Shown piece by piece: positions 1 through 8,630 of a stretch of DNA of 64,000 bases. Location of the stretch: assembly GCA_946482635.1 (NCBI GenBank), contig CAMLSG010000002.1, forward strand, positions 1-64,000, read 5' to 3'. The translations under genes and the position numbers were made by a program. Position 1 is the stretch's first letter; the number at the start of each line of letters is the position of its first letter. The notes beneath the pieces are model-generated. The model saw only the letters and a program-made list of their open reading frames with translations. It did not search any database and had not been told where the DNA came from. The DNA comes from an uncultured Duganella sp. (GTDB taxonomy: Bacteria > Pseudomonadota > Gammaproteobacteria > Burkholderiales > Burkholderiaceae).

Positions 1-1525
1 ACAGGCCGGAGTTCGCCTTGATGGTGATCTTGTTTTCCTTGCCGGTGGCCTTGTCTTTCGCGCCCACGTGCAGGATGCCGTTGGCGTCGATGTCGAAGGT
101 CACTTCGATCTGCGGGGTGCCGCGTGCTGCCGGCGGGATGCCTTCCAGGTTGAATTCGCCCAGGCCCTTGTTGCCCGCTGCGATTTCACGCTCGCCCTGG
201 TACACCTTGATGGTCACGGCCGGCTGGTTGTCGTCGGCGGTCGAGAACACTTGCGAGAACTTGGTAGGAATCGTGGTGTTCTTGTGGATCATCTTGGTCA
301 TCACGCCGCCCAGGGTTTCGATACCCAGCGACAGCGGGGTCACGTCCAGCAGCAGCAGGTCCTTGCGGTCGCCCGACAGCACGGCGCCCTGGATCGCGGC
401 GCCAACGGCCACGGCTTCGTCAGGGTTCACGTCCTTGCGTGGGTCCTTGCCGAAGAACTCTTTCACTTTTTCCTGCACCTTAGGCATACGGGTCATGCCG
501 CCGACCAGGATGATGTCGTCGATGTCGGACACTTTCACGCCGGCGTCCTTGATCGCGGTGCGGCAAGGCTCGATGGTGGCGGTGATCAGCTCCTCAACCA
601 GGGACTCCAGCTTGGCGCGGGTCATCTTCAGGTTCAGGTGGACTGGAGCGCCGTTCGCCATGGCGATGTAAGGCTCGTTGATTTCGGTCTGCTGCGAGGA
701 CGACAGTTCGATCTTCGCGCGCTCGGCCGATGCCTTGATACGCTGCAGGGCGATTGGATCCTTCTTCAGGTCCAGGCCGTTGATCTTCTTGAACTCTTCG
801 ATGATGTAGTCGATCACGCGCTGGTCGAAGTCTTCGCCGCCCAGGAAGGTGTCGCCGTTGGTCGACAGCACTTCGAACTGCTTTTCGCCGTCCACGTCCG
901 CGATTTCGATGATCGAGATGTCGAAGGTACCGCCGCCCAGGTCATACACGGCGATCTTGCGGTCGCCCTTGTCGGTCTTGTCCAGGCCGAAGGCCAGTGC
1001 AGCTGCGGTAGGTTCGTTGATGATGCGCTTGACGTCCAGGCCCGCGATACGGCCGGCGTCCTTGGTTGCCTGGCGCTGCGAGTCGTTGAAGTATGCCGGC
1101 ACGGTGATGACCGCTTCGGTCACGTCTTCGCCCAGGTAGTCTTCAGCGGTCTTCTTCATCTTGCGCAGCACTTCTGCGGAGATCTGAGGAGGAGCCAGCT
1201 TCTTGTCACGCACGCCGATCCAGGCGTCGCCGTTGTCGGCCTTGGTGATTTCGTAAGGCATCAGGGAGATGTCCTTCTGGACTTCCTTCTCCTGGAACTT
1301 ACGGCCGATCAGGCGCTTCACCGCGAACAGGGTGTTTTTTGGGTTGGTGACGGCCTGGCGCTTGGCAGGTGCGCCAACCAGGATTTCGCCGTCGTCTTGG
1401 TAGGCGATGATCGAAGGGGTGGTACGCGCGCCTTCTGCATTCTCGATGACCTTCGGCGTGCCATTTTCCATGATGGCGACGCAGGAGTTGGTGGTGCCCA
1501 GGTCAATACCGATGATTTTGCCCAT
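1..1525 (-). CDS. dnaK: Chaperone protein DnaK (Hsp70), 3' end outside window
   Basis: ATP-dependent Hsp70 chaperone that folds and refolds cytoplasmic proteins with GrpE and DnaJ. The reverse strand from the ATG at 1525 opens with [15 protein letters not shown], the phosphate-1 loop of the actin-like ATPase domain. It continues through [33 protein letters not shown] and [12 protein letters not shown], and then the start of the substrate-binding domain ([18 protein letters not shown]). About 508 codons are present; DnaK is normally about 640 aa, so the lid domain lies beyond base 1. An AAGGAAG Shine-Dalgarno sits about 7 nt before the start. It follows grpE by 70 bp on the same strand and shares its heat-shock promoter. 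dnaJ would be expected next, outside the window. Confidence 0.97.
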   Translation of the reverse strand, partial: MGKIIGIDLGTTNSCVAIMENGTPKVIENAEGARTTPSIIAYQDDGEILVGAPAKRQAVTNPKNTLFAVKRLIGRKFQEKEVQKDISLMPYEITKADNGDAWIGVRDKKLAPPQISAEVLRKMKKTAEDYLGEDVTEAVITVPAYFNDSQRQATKDAGRIAGLDVKRIINEPTAAALAFGLDKTDKGDRKIAVYDLGGGTFDISIIEIADVDGEKQFEVLSTNGDTFLGGEDFDQRVIDYIIEEFKKINGLDLKKDPIALQRIKASAERAKIELSSSQQTEINEPYIAMANGAPVHLNLKMTRAKLESLVEELITATIEPCRTAIKDAGVKVSDIDDIILVGGMTRMPKVQEKVKEFFGKDPRKDVNPDEAVAVGAAIQGAVLSGDRKDLLLLDVTPLSLGIETLGGVMTKMIHKNTTIPTKFSQVFSTADDNQPAVTIKVYQGEREIAAGNKGLGEFNLEGIPPAARGTPQIEVTFDIDANGILHVGAKDKATGKENKITIKANSGL

Positions 1526-1595
1526 GATTTGTTCTTCCTTGTGTACTAAGTTTAATTACTTCTTATATGTGGAATTCGTGTTTCTTTTCAAGTGC

Positions 1596-2144
1596 TTACT
1601 TTGGCTGGGCAGCCGTCACGATGGCGGGACGCAGCAGGCGGTCCGCAATCATGTAACCCTTTTGCAGCACGGCGACAACGGTGTTCGCTTCCTGCTCGGC
1701 AGGCACCATGGCCACGGCCTGGTGCTTGTTCGGATCGAGTTTTTCGCCGGCCGCCGGCATCACTTCCACCAGGCGGTTGCGCTCGAAGGCGGAATTCAGC
1801 TGCTTCAGGGTCATTTCGACGCCTTCTTTCAGCGATTCCAAGGTCGGGTTTTCGACTTTCAGGGCCATTTCCAGACTGTCTTTCACCGGCACCATGGCTT
1901 CGGCGAAGCTTTCAACGGCAAATTTGTGGGCCTTGGCAACGTCTTCCTGGGCGCGACGGCGGATGTTCTCGCCTTCGGCCTTGGCGCGCATGAAGGCATC
2001 ATGCATTTCGGCCAGTTTCGCCTCGGTCGCGGACAGCTGCGCTTCCAGGTCGGTCATCGCTGGAGCTGCGTCTGCTGGAGTCGTTTGCTCTTCTGCCTGT
2101 TCCACTTCCGGGTTCTGGCTTGGCTGGTTTTCCTGGTCTTGCAT
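1596..2144 (-). CDS. grpE: Nucleotide exchange factor GrpE
   Basis: GrpE exchanges ADP for ATP on DnaK. The 182-aa product has an acidic, Q/E-rich disordered N-terminus (about 1-30). A long helix follows (about 30-85, with the [16 protein letters not shown] stretch typical of GrpE), then the beta-wing domain ending in the [15 protein letters not shown] C-terminus. Length is normal for the family. It is the first gene of a grpE-dnaK transcription unit. A near-consensus sigma-32 promoter lies 62-87 bp upstream of the start and a CIRCE operator lies further upstream, so heat-shock induction with possible HrcA control is expected. Confidence 0.96.
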   Translation of the reverse strand: MQDQENQPSQNPEVEQAEEQTTPADAAPAMTDLEAQLSATEAKLAEMHDAFMRAKAEGENIRRRAQEDVAKAHKFAVESFAEAMVPVKDSLEMALKVENPTLESLKEGVEMTLKQLNSAFERNRLVEVMPAAGEKLDPNKHQAVAMVPAEQEANTVVAVLQKGYMIADRLLRPAIVTAAQPK

Positions 2145-2205
2145 CTAAAAGACTCCTACAAAATCGTGTTTATCTGACATCTGTTGCTGAATGCACGAGC
2201 AAGAA

Positions 2206-2231
2206 ATGGGGCTTGCCCCTATCTTTTCAAG
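2206..2231 (-). promoter_or_regulatory. Sigma-32 (RpoH) heat-shock promoter of grpE-dnaK
   Basis: Read on the minus strand, CTTGAAA (2231-2225) is followed after 13 nt by CCCCAT (2211-2206). These match the RpoH -35 and -10 consensus and spacing. Transcription would start near 2199 and give a leader of about 55 nt before the grpE ATG. Confidence 0.85.
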
Positions 2232-2394
2232 GGGTATTCTGCCCCTCGGTGCAAAGGCCCGGCGCACGCCGGAGGGAGTGTTGTTGTAACTGTAGAGTTA
2301 CAAATTTTACAAAGCCCAGAGATACGTAAACCGGGGGTTTTGACTAAGATGAATCTATGCGGTGCCTGGACACCGCGTCCCCTCGGAGCGCATC

Positions 2395-2481
2395 ATGAAG
2401 TTGCCATTTATTACAGCGTCGATCATCGCGTGGAGCTTCCTTGCTACAGCGGTGATCGTCTTCAGCGAACTCTTCCCCTAA
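2395..2481 (+). CDS. Candidate 28-aa single-pass membrane peptide
   Basis: A short frame opposite the grpE leader. Its ATG at 2395 is preceded by GGAG at 6-9 nt. The peptide starts MKLPFITASIIAWSF, has one hydrophobic segment (about 5-24) and ends ELFP. It lies between a CIRCE site and the sigma-32 promoter, in a 398-bp region otherwise without genes. No family is recognised and no clear plus-strand promoter was found. It could be chance, so confidence is low. Confidence 0.3.
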   Translation: MKLPFITASIIAWSFLATAVIVFSELFP

Positions 2482-2498
2482 CCAGTTATTTTAGCAGG

Positions 2499-2525
2499 TT
2501 AGCACTCCTCACCCGCAAGTGCTAA
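2499..2525. promoter_or_regulatory. CIRCE element (HrcA operator)
   Basis: The sequence TTAGCACTC, then 9 nt, then AAGTGCTAA differs from the CIRCE consensus (TTAGCACTC-N9-GAGTGCTAA) at one base. On the minus strand it is followed by a TAAAAT box about 12 nt downstream, so it may cover a vegetative promoter giving a leader of about 300 nt ahead of grpE. It starts 18 bp after the hemH stop codon. HrcA represses CIRCE promoters in other bacteria. No hrcA gene is present in this window. Confidence 0.85.
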
Positions 2526-2542
2526 CAACGGGGCTACCTGGG

Positions 2543-3595
2543 TTACCTGCGCAGCTTGCGCATGGACGACATGGTCGGCCAGCCGATCATGTGTTGCTCG
2601 GCAACCTCAGTCAGCGCTGCGATCCAGGCCGGATGGCTGTTCAGGCAGGGAATGTAATTGAACTCCTTGCCGCCATTGGACAGGAAGTCGTGGCGCACTT
2701 CCATTGCAATTTCTTCCAGGGTTTCCAGGCAATCGCTGGTAAAGCCCGGACAGATCACGTCCAGCTTGCGCACGCCGTCTTTTGCCAATTGCGCCACAGT
2801 CGGCGCGGTGTAGGGCTGCAGCCATTCAGCCTTGCCGAAGCGGGACTGGAAGGTGACCAGGTACTGGCTTTCGTTCAAGCGCAGCTTGTCGGCCAGCAGG
2901 CGGGCGGTTTCCATGCATTCACGCTGGTAGGTGTCGCCCAGGTCGATGGTGCGCTTGGGCACGCCGTGGAAGCTCATCACCAGCTTTTCGCCGCGGCCGT
3001 GGGTTTCCCAATAGGCCAGCACGGTCTTCTTCAGCGCATCGATATAGCCGTCGTGGTCGTGGTAGTCGCGCACGAACCGCAGCTCGGGAATATTGCGCAC
3101 CTTCTTATAGTGGTCGAACACGGCGTCGCTGACCGAAGCGGTGGTGGTGCCGGAGTATTGCGGGTAGGCCGGCAGGATCAGGATGCGGTCGTGGCCGTCG
3201 GCTTTCAGCTTGCCCAGCACCTCAGGCAGGGATGGCGCGCCGTAGCGCATGGCCATCGCCACTGTCACGTCGTTGTGACCGCGCTCGCCGAGCAGGCCGC
3301 GCAGCAGCTTGGCTTGTGCTTGCGTGTGGTATTTCAATGGTGAACCGTCGCTGGTCCAGATCGAGGCGTACTTCTCCGCCGACTGCCTGGAGCGGAAAGG
3401 CAGGATGATGCCGTTCAGGATGAACCACCAGACCGCTTTCGGAATCTCGACCACGCGCGGGTCGGACAGGAATTCCTTCAGGTAGCGGCGCACGGCGGCG
3501 GGCGTCGGCTCATCGGGAGTGCCGAGGTTGACCAGCACCACAGCGGTCCTGGAGACAGTGCCTGGTGCGAGTTGGGGTTCTTTGGCGAACGGCAT
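2543..3595 (-). CDS. hemH: Ferrochelatase
   Basis: Inserts ferrous iron into protoporphyrin IX, the last step of protoheme synthesis. The 350-aa protein has the N-terminal [21 protein letters not shown], an [12 protein letters not shown] segment (about 140-152), the metal-site histidine in MSFHGVP (H210), and the signature [13 protein letters not shown] (about 283-295). Length is normal for beta-proteobacteria. It is transcribed towards grpE. Related Burkholderiales usually have heat-shock genes around hemH; here the upstream side is occupied by unfamiliar genes. Confidence 0.96.
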   Translation of the reverse strand: MPFAKEPQLAPGTVSRTAVVLVNLGTPDEPTPAAVRRYLKEFLSDPRVVEIPKAVWWFILNGIILPFRSRQSAEKYASIWTSDGSPLKYHTQAQAKLLRGLLGERGHNDVTVAMAMRYGAPSLPEVLGKLKADGHDRILILPAYPQYSGTTTASVSDAVFDHYKKVRNIPELRFVRDYHDHDGYIDALKKTVLAYWETHGRGEKLVMSFHGVPKRTIDLGDTYQRECMETARLLADKLRLNESQYLVTFQSRFGKAEWLQPYTAPTVAQLAKDGVRKLDVICPGFTSDCLETLEEIAMEVRHDFLSNGGKEFNYIPCLNSHPAWIAALTEVAEQHMIGWPTMSSMRKLRR

Positions 3596-3668
3596 CTTGG
3601 TTACTTTTTGTTATTCGTAGGCGCGCCATTATAAACTGGGCAAAGCCTGAGCCTTGGTAGCGGCGGCG

Positions 3669-4154
3669 CTAAGGCCGAACCCGGACATAGATAAGGCACC
3701 GGCCTGATTGCAGTGCTTCGTCCAGCGCAGCAATTTGAGATTTAAGAAACGAAAAGAAACTTGACTCGTGAGAACCCTCTTCTGCATCGACAAATTGCGA
3801 TTCAGTCGCTTCTGCAATTTTTCGAACAACGTCTTCACCAGACAGGCGCAATGAATCAGCGTAAGCTGCGGGATTCTGTTTGATTGCATCAACCAAGCCC
3901 TCGATTGCCTTACGTGCTTGCACAAGGTCTTCGCCACGTAGGACACATAGCTCTTCAGTCAAGTACGAAGCCCGGTCGAAGCCGGGATAATCGTGCAACA
4001 AGCGGACGACATAGGCTAAATACTCCCCACCACGAGAGCTGCTTCCCCACAAATTCTCACCAAGCAGGCTTAATGCGCCGTCGTATGTGACTCCATTCAA
4101 CGGAATGGCGGAAACTTCTACCAGGGAAGAAAAGACGAAAATCGTATCAGCCAT
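3669..4154 (-). CDS. Hypothetical protein (161 aa), second gene of a two-gene unit
   Basis: The family is not recognised. The product is a soluble 161-aa protein starting MADTIFVFSSLVEVSAIP, with no signal peptide or membrane segment and a helical, charged middle and C-terminus. It starts 5 bp after the stop of the 4160-4621 gene, so the two are probably co-transcribed and possibly translationally coupled. Base composition is visibly less GC-rich than the flanking housekeeping genes, and together with the atypical neighbours this suggests acquired DNA. Paired small unknown proteins of this kind are sometimes immunity or contact-dependent accessory genes, but nothing here shows that. Confidence 0.7.
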   Translation of the reverse strand: MADTIFVFSSLVEVSAIPLNGVTYDGALSLLGENLWGSSSRGGEYLAYVVRLLHDYPGFDRASYLTEELCVLRGEDLVQARKAIEGLVDAIKQNPAAYADSLRLSGEDVVRKIAEATESQFVDAEEGSHESSFFSFLKSQIAALDEALQSGRCLIYVRVRP

Positions 4155-4159
4155 CGCGA

Positions 4160-4621
4160 CTACCGCAGTCCGAACAATTCTCGCTCGACTTCAGCGAGCA
4201 ATTTCCCAAGTGCGCGAGGCGCTGGCTCCGCGACGTAAGCGGCAGCCACTTCAAATGGATCAAGCATCAACGCCCGCTGGCTCGGGATATCGAATTTTCC
4301 GACGACGAATCGAGCAAAGTAGCGTGAGTTTGGTATGTCATTCACATACCAGCAACCCGAGTACTTTTGTGCGAAGTACTCGCCAATAAAATATCCCATG
4401 CGTGCAACCAGCCAAGTCCGGTCATCTTCACCTTCAATGACAAAATCCGCTGTCGCCTGAGACACGTATGGCTCGAATTGGGCTGCATGCTTCAACACTT
4501 CGTGTGCGGGTTGAATCCCCAGCCTGCCCACAAAATCGACAAGTGCCGGAATCAACTCCTCATAGAAATCCGAAAAATCCCTTTGTCGTTTCTGAAGCAG
4601 CAGAAGTTCTTCGGACGTCAT
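4160..4621 (-). CDS. Hypothetical protein (153 aa), first gene of a two-gene unit
   Basis: The family is not recognised. A soluble, mixed alpha/beta-looking 153-aa protein with no signal peptide. Visible segments include a helical N-terminus (LLLLQKRQRDFSDFYEELIP), a central YFIGEYFAQKYSGCWYVND stretch rich in aromatics, and a helical C-terminus. The ATG at 4621 follows TAAGGCAATT, an acceptable ribosome site. It overlaps nothing and is followed after 5 bp by the 161-aa gene. GC content is lower than in hemH or recN. Confidence 0.7.
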   Translation of the reverse strand: MTSEELLLLQKRQRDFSDFYEELIPALVDFVGRLGIQPAHEVLKHAAQFEPYVSQATADFVIEGEDDRTWLVARMGYFIGEYFAQKYSGCWYVNDIPNSRYFARFVVGKFDIPSQRALMLDPFEVAAAYVAEPAPRALGKLLAEVERELFGLR

Positions 4622-4755
4622 AATTGCCTTACTTTTTAGGAATCCATCGGTGCACTGTGCCGGGCATTGGCTCCTCAGGGGTGTGCGTCAGTATAAAGCC
4701 GGCAAGTCCGGGCCTCGGAAAAAGCAAATGGACTTCCGGCTCACATGCCCCAAAT

Positions 4756-5154
4756 TCATTCCTGAGGCGCCATCCAGACCAGGTTCCACAGGTGCCCATC
4801 CAGATCCTCAAAACCTTGGTCATACATGAAACCGTGGTCCTCAGGAGGATGAGGTATGCGGCCGCCTGCGGAAGCTGCCTTGGCGATCAGGCTGTCGACC
4901 TCTTCCCGGCTTTCGCAGTTCAGGCAGATAACCACCTCGTTGGCTTCCTTCGCCTGCACGACAGGTTTATTGATGAGCGACCTGAAGAAGGCTTCGGTCG
5001 TCAACATGACATCAATAGCGCCGTCGACGATGGTGATGAATGCGGCGTTCTCGTTGCTGAATTGTGGCTTGGGACTGAAACCAAGGGCGGAAAAGAAAGC
5101 CTGGGATTTGTTCAGGTCTTTTACAGGCAAGTTAAATATGACCGACTTGTTCAT
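4756..5154 (-). CDS. VOC (glyoxalase/bleomycin-resistance) family protein
   Basis: A 132-aa single-domain vicinal-oxygen-chelate protein. The start at 5154 (MNKSVIFNLPVKDLNKSQAF) is chosen over the longer frame because GGAGG lies 6 nt upstream. It has the beta-alpha-beta-beta-beta pattern of the family, with the typical end DLDGHLWNLVWMAP and the PEDHGFMYDQGFED loop. Proteins of this subgroup (PhnB/YaeR-like) often annotate as glyoxalase-like with unknown substrate; substrate cannot be inferred here. Confidence 0.88.
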   Translation of the reverse strand: MNKSVIFNLPVKDLNKSQAFFSALGFSPKPQFSNENAAFITIVDGAIDVMLTTEAFFRSLINKPVVQAKEANEVVICLNCESREEVDSLIAKAASAGGRIPHPPEDHGFMYDQGFEDLDGHLWNLVWMAPQE

Positions 5155-5317
5155 AGCGCCTCCATGAAGTTTGGATGAGGTAAAGGGTGATACCTCTTTA
5201 CGACGGATGACGGCATGTGAATTCGACATTGCTGATGCACTGCCCCAATCGGCATTTCCTGCGAGCGCCGGCCCTGTGCGGGTTTTGCAGCATGCCAGGC
5301 CAATTGTCAACAGCAGG

Positions 5318-5728
5318 TCATTCTCGCATTGACTGCGCTAGCTGCCATTTGGTTTCGTTGGGCCTCAGAAGCCATATGTGTTTCCATGCATTGCGCTTTG
5401 TCCCAGCAAGCTGGTTGAGCAGGCATGCTGGCGATATTGCTTGGCCGTTGAAAATAATCTGGTCGCCGACCACAGCTGCATGGAATGTCTTGCGCTTGAC
5501 TACGATTCGCAGTTTGGTTCCCTCTGGCAGGAACACACGCTTCCATTGATACCCGCCCAGCAGAGATGAGGACTCTTCCGGTGGTGGTGCACTTTGCTGC
5601 TCGATCCATGCTGTGATTGCTTTGCTTGCCACTGCTGCGACTTCTTCACTCACGGTCGATCCATCGAGAAATTTACAAAGGTTCTCGAACACGGTGAATG
5701 TGATGGGGATGCTGATGGTCGGTTCCAT
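5318..5728 (-). CDS. Hypothetical protein with a possible RAMA/DUF2924-like C-terminal domain
   Basis: A 136-aa protein. The start at 5728 (MEPTISIPITFTVF) has a perfect AAGGAGG 6-7 nt upstream. The N-terminal half is helical (ENLCKFLDGSTVSEEVAAVA). The C-terminal half (about 70-130) has the layout FLPEGTKLRI, KTFHAAVVGDQIIFNG, then ISPACLL and RNAWKHIWLLRP. That order (G-x-L, A-x-V, G, SP-S, N-x-W) resembles small DNA-associated domains such as RAMA or DUF2924. This is a visual comparison only. Just upstream lies a large phased inverted repeat, and the frame remains open through it, so a longer form with a repeat-encoded N-terminus is possible. Confidence 0.65.
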   Translation of the reverse strand: MEPTISIPITFTVFENLCKFLDGSTVSEEVAAVASKAITAWIEQQSAPPPEESSSLLGGYQWKRVFLPEGTKLRIVVKRKTFHAAVVGDQIIFNGQAISPACLLNQLAGTKRNAWKHIWLLRPNETKWQLAQSMRE

Positions 5729-5781
5729 TTTTCCCTCCTTCTTCGGGTTGTTGCGCAATGCTGCGCAATCGTGCGCAAAAT

Positions 5782-6020
5782 GCCTCTTTGCTGCTCTTTC
5801 GCTGCTCCTTTGTGCTCTTTTGTTGCTCCTTTGTGCTCTTTTGTTGCTCCTTTTTGCTCTTTTGGTGCGCTTTTTTGCTCCTTTTCTGCTCTTTTTTCTC
5901 CCGAGTCCAAGAGCAAAAAGGAGCAGTGAAAGAGCACAAAGGAGCACCAACAGAGCACAAAGGAGCAATGAAAGAGCAAAAAAGAGCAGCGAAGGAGCAA
6001 GAAAGAGCAACAAAGAGCAG
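5782..6020. repeat. Helically phased 21-bp-period inverted repeat
   Basis: The left arm (about 5782-5900) carries GCTC starting at 5793, 5804, 5814, 5825, 5835, 5846, 5856, 5877 and 5888, with a GCGC variant at 5867. The right arm (about 5911-6018) carries GAGC starting at 5911, 5921, 5932, 5942, 5953, 5963, 5974, 5984, 5995, 6005 and 6015. Spacing alternates 10 and 11 bp, a mean of 10.5 bp. The two arms are complementary copies around a centre near 5905. T-tracts or A-tracts fill most of the gaps. It could form a long imperfect hairpin and should be intrinsically curved. It occupies most of the gene-free stretch 5729-6196. Confidence 0.85.
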
Positions 6021-6196
6021 CTCTGCGCGGGTTATTCGAGTAAAAGTAAAAGATTCGGAATTGGGAAGGACATCCCGGAATCCTCCGATTAACTGCAACT
6101 GCTTAGATGGGCGTGCATGGCAATTGTTCCGGCGACGATGAGTTCATGCTTCGGGCTTCCCGATCCAGGCGCGAACGTCAGGTTTGCCGCAGTGGA

Positions 6197-6976
6197 TCAC
6201 AGGCCTGCGTGTACTGTTAGCAGGCCGTACCCTGAATCCGCAGCTCGCTTGACGCGATCGGCGAATAAGGGATACGCGTCGCATTCGACCAATGCACGGC
6301 TCTCCCAACGATCCAGCTCGTCGCAAAGACGCATTACTTCGCCAGGTGACAGGTACCCGGCGAAAGAGAGATCGTCATACCCTGGCCATACCGGTGACTC
6401 GGATGGAGACCAAACGCCCGGAATTATTTGCTGATAGAGGAACAGCGATTCAAATAGCTGCTGGAGCTGATTGGACGTGCCTTCCTCGCGACGCGAGTAC
6501 CTGTAGTGTGACGTTTCAGGGCACCAGTTCACGTGGAATGCAGTCTCCAGGAACGAGTATTTGTTCTTCGTCCCCGCGACCTGTTTTTTTACGAAGTGAA
6601 CGTCGGTGCTGGCGTAATAATTCCCAGCGAAAGGGTCGCTCCCCTTTAAATTGACTGCCGCAGACTGCTTGATCGCTTCCGCAAGCAAATACGAAATGGA
6701 GTCAGGGGCATGGCAATGCTCGGGATACCCGGAGTATTCGTGAAACTTGGCGCGAGAGTACGGCGGATGCAACGGTGCGGGGAACAACGATAAGTACTTG
6801 GCTGGCGCAACGAAATGATCTTCAAGCAAATCCCCGTACATATCGCCAGCAGGAACGTACCGCGCGTAGAACTCAGCCGGCGTGATTGCCCCTGCAAGAA
6901 GCGACAGCCAGGCAGGGAGAACGTCCTCCCAAAGCAATTGCCAATCCACAGGTAGCACGCAGCTGTAGGAAGACAT
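6197..6976 (-). CDS. Hypothetical protein (259 aa) downstream of recN
   Basis: No family recognised. The likely start at 6976 (MSSYSCVLPVDWQLLWEDVL) lies 7 bp after the recN stop, giving a 259-aa soluble protein. A longer frame overlaps recN in another phase and is not preferred. It is rich in aromatic residues (W, Y, F), with segments such as AGDMYGDLLEDHF, KFHEYSGYPEHCHAPD and a C-terminal RAADSGYGLLTVHAGL. No signal peptide or membrane segment is seen. Position suggests read-through from recN, although the ribosome site is weak. Confidence 0.7.
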   Translation of the reverse strand: MSSYSCVLPVDWQLLWEDVLPAWLSLLAGAITPAEFYARYVPAGDMYGDLLEDHFVAPAKYLSLFPAPLHPPYSRAKFHEYSGYPEHCHAPDSISYLLAEAIKQSAAVNLKGSDPFAGNYYASTDVHFVKKQVAGTKNKYSFLETAFHVNWCPETSHYRYSRREEGTSNQLQQLFESLFLYQQIIPGVWSPSESPVWPGYDDLSFAGYLSPGEVMRLCDELDRWESRALVECDAYPLFADRVKRAADSGYGLLTVHAGL

Positions 6977-6983
6977 GCCGCGG

Positions 6984-8630
6984 TCAAGAGGCCAGCAGCT
7001 CGCGGGCGTGCTTGCGGGTGGTGGCGGTAATTTCCAAGCCACCCAGCATGCGCGCCACTTCTTCGATGCGCGCCTTTTGGTCGAGCACTTCGATGCGCGA
7101 GGCTGTGCGGCCATTGTCCGACGTTCCCTTGGCGACCTGGAAGTGCTGATTGCCCTGGCTTGCGACTTGCGGCAAGTGCGTCACGCACAGGACTTGGCGC
7201 TCCTGGCCGAGGCGCTTGAGCAAGCGGCCCACGACTTCGGCCACGCCGCCGCCGATGCCGCTATCGACTTCATCGAAGATCAAGGTCGGCACCGTCGTTG
7301 CGTGCGAGGTGATGACTGAGATCGCCAGCGAGATACGCGCCAACTCGCCGCCCGAAGCCACTTTGGCCAGCGGACGTGGCGCTACGCCGGCATGGCCGGC
7401 GACCAGGAACTCTACTTGCTCCACGCCGTAGGCAGTCGGCTCGCACGGTCGCAGCGCAATCTCGAAACGGCCGCCGGACATGCTCAATTCCTGCATGCCC
7501 TGGGTGACGGCGGCGCCCAGTGCTTGCGCGGCCGCCGCACGCGTCGCAGACAAATCCGCAGCCAATGCAAGATAGGAGGCTTTCAGCTTTTCTTCCTGCT
7601 TGCGCAAGCCTTCCAGGTCGGCCGCATCTGCCAACTGCGCCAGCTTTTCCGACAAGCGTTCGTGTTCGTCCGGCAGGTCATCGGCCTGCACGCGGAATTT
7701 GCGCGAGGCCGAATGCAGCGCTTCCATGCGCGCGTCGACTTGGCGCAGGCGCTCAGGATCAAGCTCCACGCGGTCCATGTAGTTGCTCAAGGCGTAGACG
7801 GATTCCTGCAACTGGATGCGCGCCGATTCCAGCATTTCAACCACGGGCTGCAGCTCGGCATCGACCGATACCAGCTTGCCGAGCCGCGTGCCGATTGCCG
7901 TGACTTGCGACAGCACCGGGTTCTCGTCCGATTCGGACAGCACGCCCAGTGCCTCTTGCGCGCCTTCCAGCAAGCTCGCCGCGTGCGACAGGCGCGAATG
8001 CTCGTTGCCGATCTCCGCCCATTCGCCTTTTTTCGGCGCAAGCTTGTCAAGCTCCGTCACCTGCCACTCCAGGCGCTCACGCTCGAACTGCAGGTTGGCC
8101 GCATTGGCCTCGTACTCTTCCAGCTGTTTCGACAATGCGCGCCAGGCACGGTAAGCAGCAGTGACGTCGCGCACGTTGGCGCCACACTGGTTATCCAGCA
8201 GCTCGCGCTGCGAATCGGTTTTCAAGAGCGACTGGTGGGCGTGCTGGCCGTGGATGTCCACCAGCATGTCGCCGAGCTCGCGCAGTTGTGCAGCCGTCGC
8301 GGCCACGCCGTTGATGAAGGCTTTGGAGCGGCCGGCATTGTCGATCACGCGGCGCAGCAGCGCCCCGCCCTCTTCGACCGCGAACTCGTTCGCCACCAGC
8401 CAGGCCTGGGCCTGCTCGGTCAACGCGAAATCGGCGGTGATGTCGGCCTTGGCCGCGCCTTCGCGCACCATGCTGCCATCGCCCCGGCCACCCAGCGCCA
8501 GCGTCAGTGCATCAATCAGGATGGATTTACCGGCACCGGTTTCGCCGGTGAAGACTGTGAAGCCAGGGGAAAATTCCAGTTCAATCGAATCGACAATAAC
8601 GAAATCGCGGATGGACAGGGTTCGAAGCAT
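6984..8630 (-). CDS. recN: DNA repair protein RecN
   Basis: SMC-like ATPase involved in double-strand break repair. The 548-aa protein begins with the RecN motif MLRTLSIRDFVIVDSIELEF. The Walker A is GETGAGKS (29-36), a central coiled coil runs about 160-400, and the C-terminal signature/Walker B has KVASGGELARISLA and LIFDEVDSGIGGGVAE. Length is normal. The ATG overlaps the nadK TGA by one base, indicating translational coupling. The nadK-recN order is common in proteobacteria. In many bacteria recN is SOS-induced; no LexA site was identified here. Confidence 0.97.
   Translation of the reverse strand: MLRTLSIRDFVIVDSIELEFSPGFTVFTGETGAGKSILIDALTLALGGRGDGSMVREGAAKADITADFALTEQAQAWLVANEFAVEEGGALLRRVIDNAGRSKAFINGVAATAAQLRELGDMLVDIHGQHAHQSLLKTDSQRELLDNQCGANVRDVTAAYRAWRALSKQLEEYEANAANLQFERERLEWQVTELDKLAPKKGEWAEIGNEHSRLSHAASLLEGAQEALGVLSESDENPVLSQVTAIGTRLGKLVSVDAELQPVVEMLESARIQLQESVYALSNYMDRVELDPERLRQVDARMEALHSASRKFRVQADDLPDEHERLSEKLAQLADAADLEGLRKQEEKLKASYLALAADLSATRAAAAQALGAAVTQGMQELSMSGGRFEIALRPCEPTAYGVEQVEFLVAGHAGVAPRPLAKVASGGELARISLAISVITSHATTVPTLIFDEVDSGIGGGVAEVVGRLLKRLGQERQVLCVTHLPQVASQGNQHFQVAKGTSDNGRTASRIEVLDQKARIEEVARMLGGLEITATTRKHARELLAS

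Noticed and set aside
4629..4823. 64-codon minus-strand frame between the unknown gene pair and the VOC gene
   Set aside because: It overlaps the VOC gene in another frame and has no ribosome site or family features.
5729..6013. Extension of the 136-aa gene through the phased repeat to 231 aa
   Set aside because: AAGGAGG directly before the internal ATG at 5728 favours the short form; the extension is repeat-encoded. Kept only as a possibility.
5782..6020. CRISPR-like appearance of regularly spaced repeats
   Set aside because: The units are about 10.5 bp apart with no unique spacers, and no cas genes are nearby.
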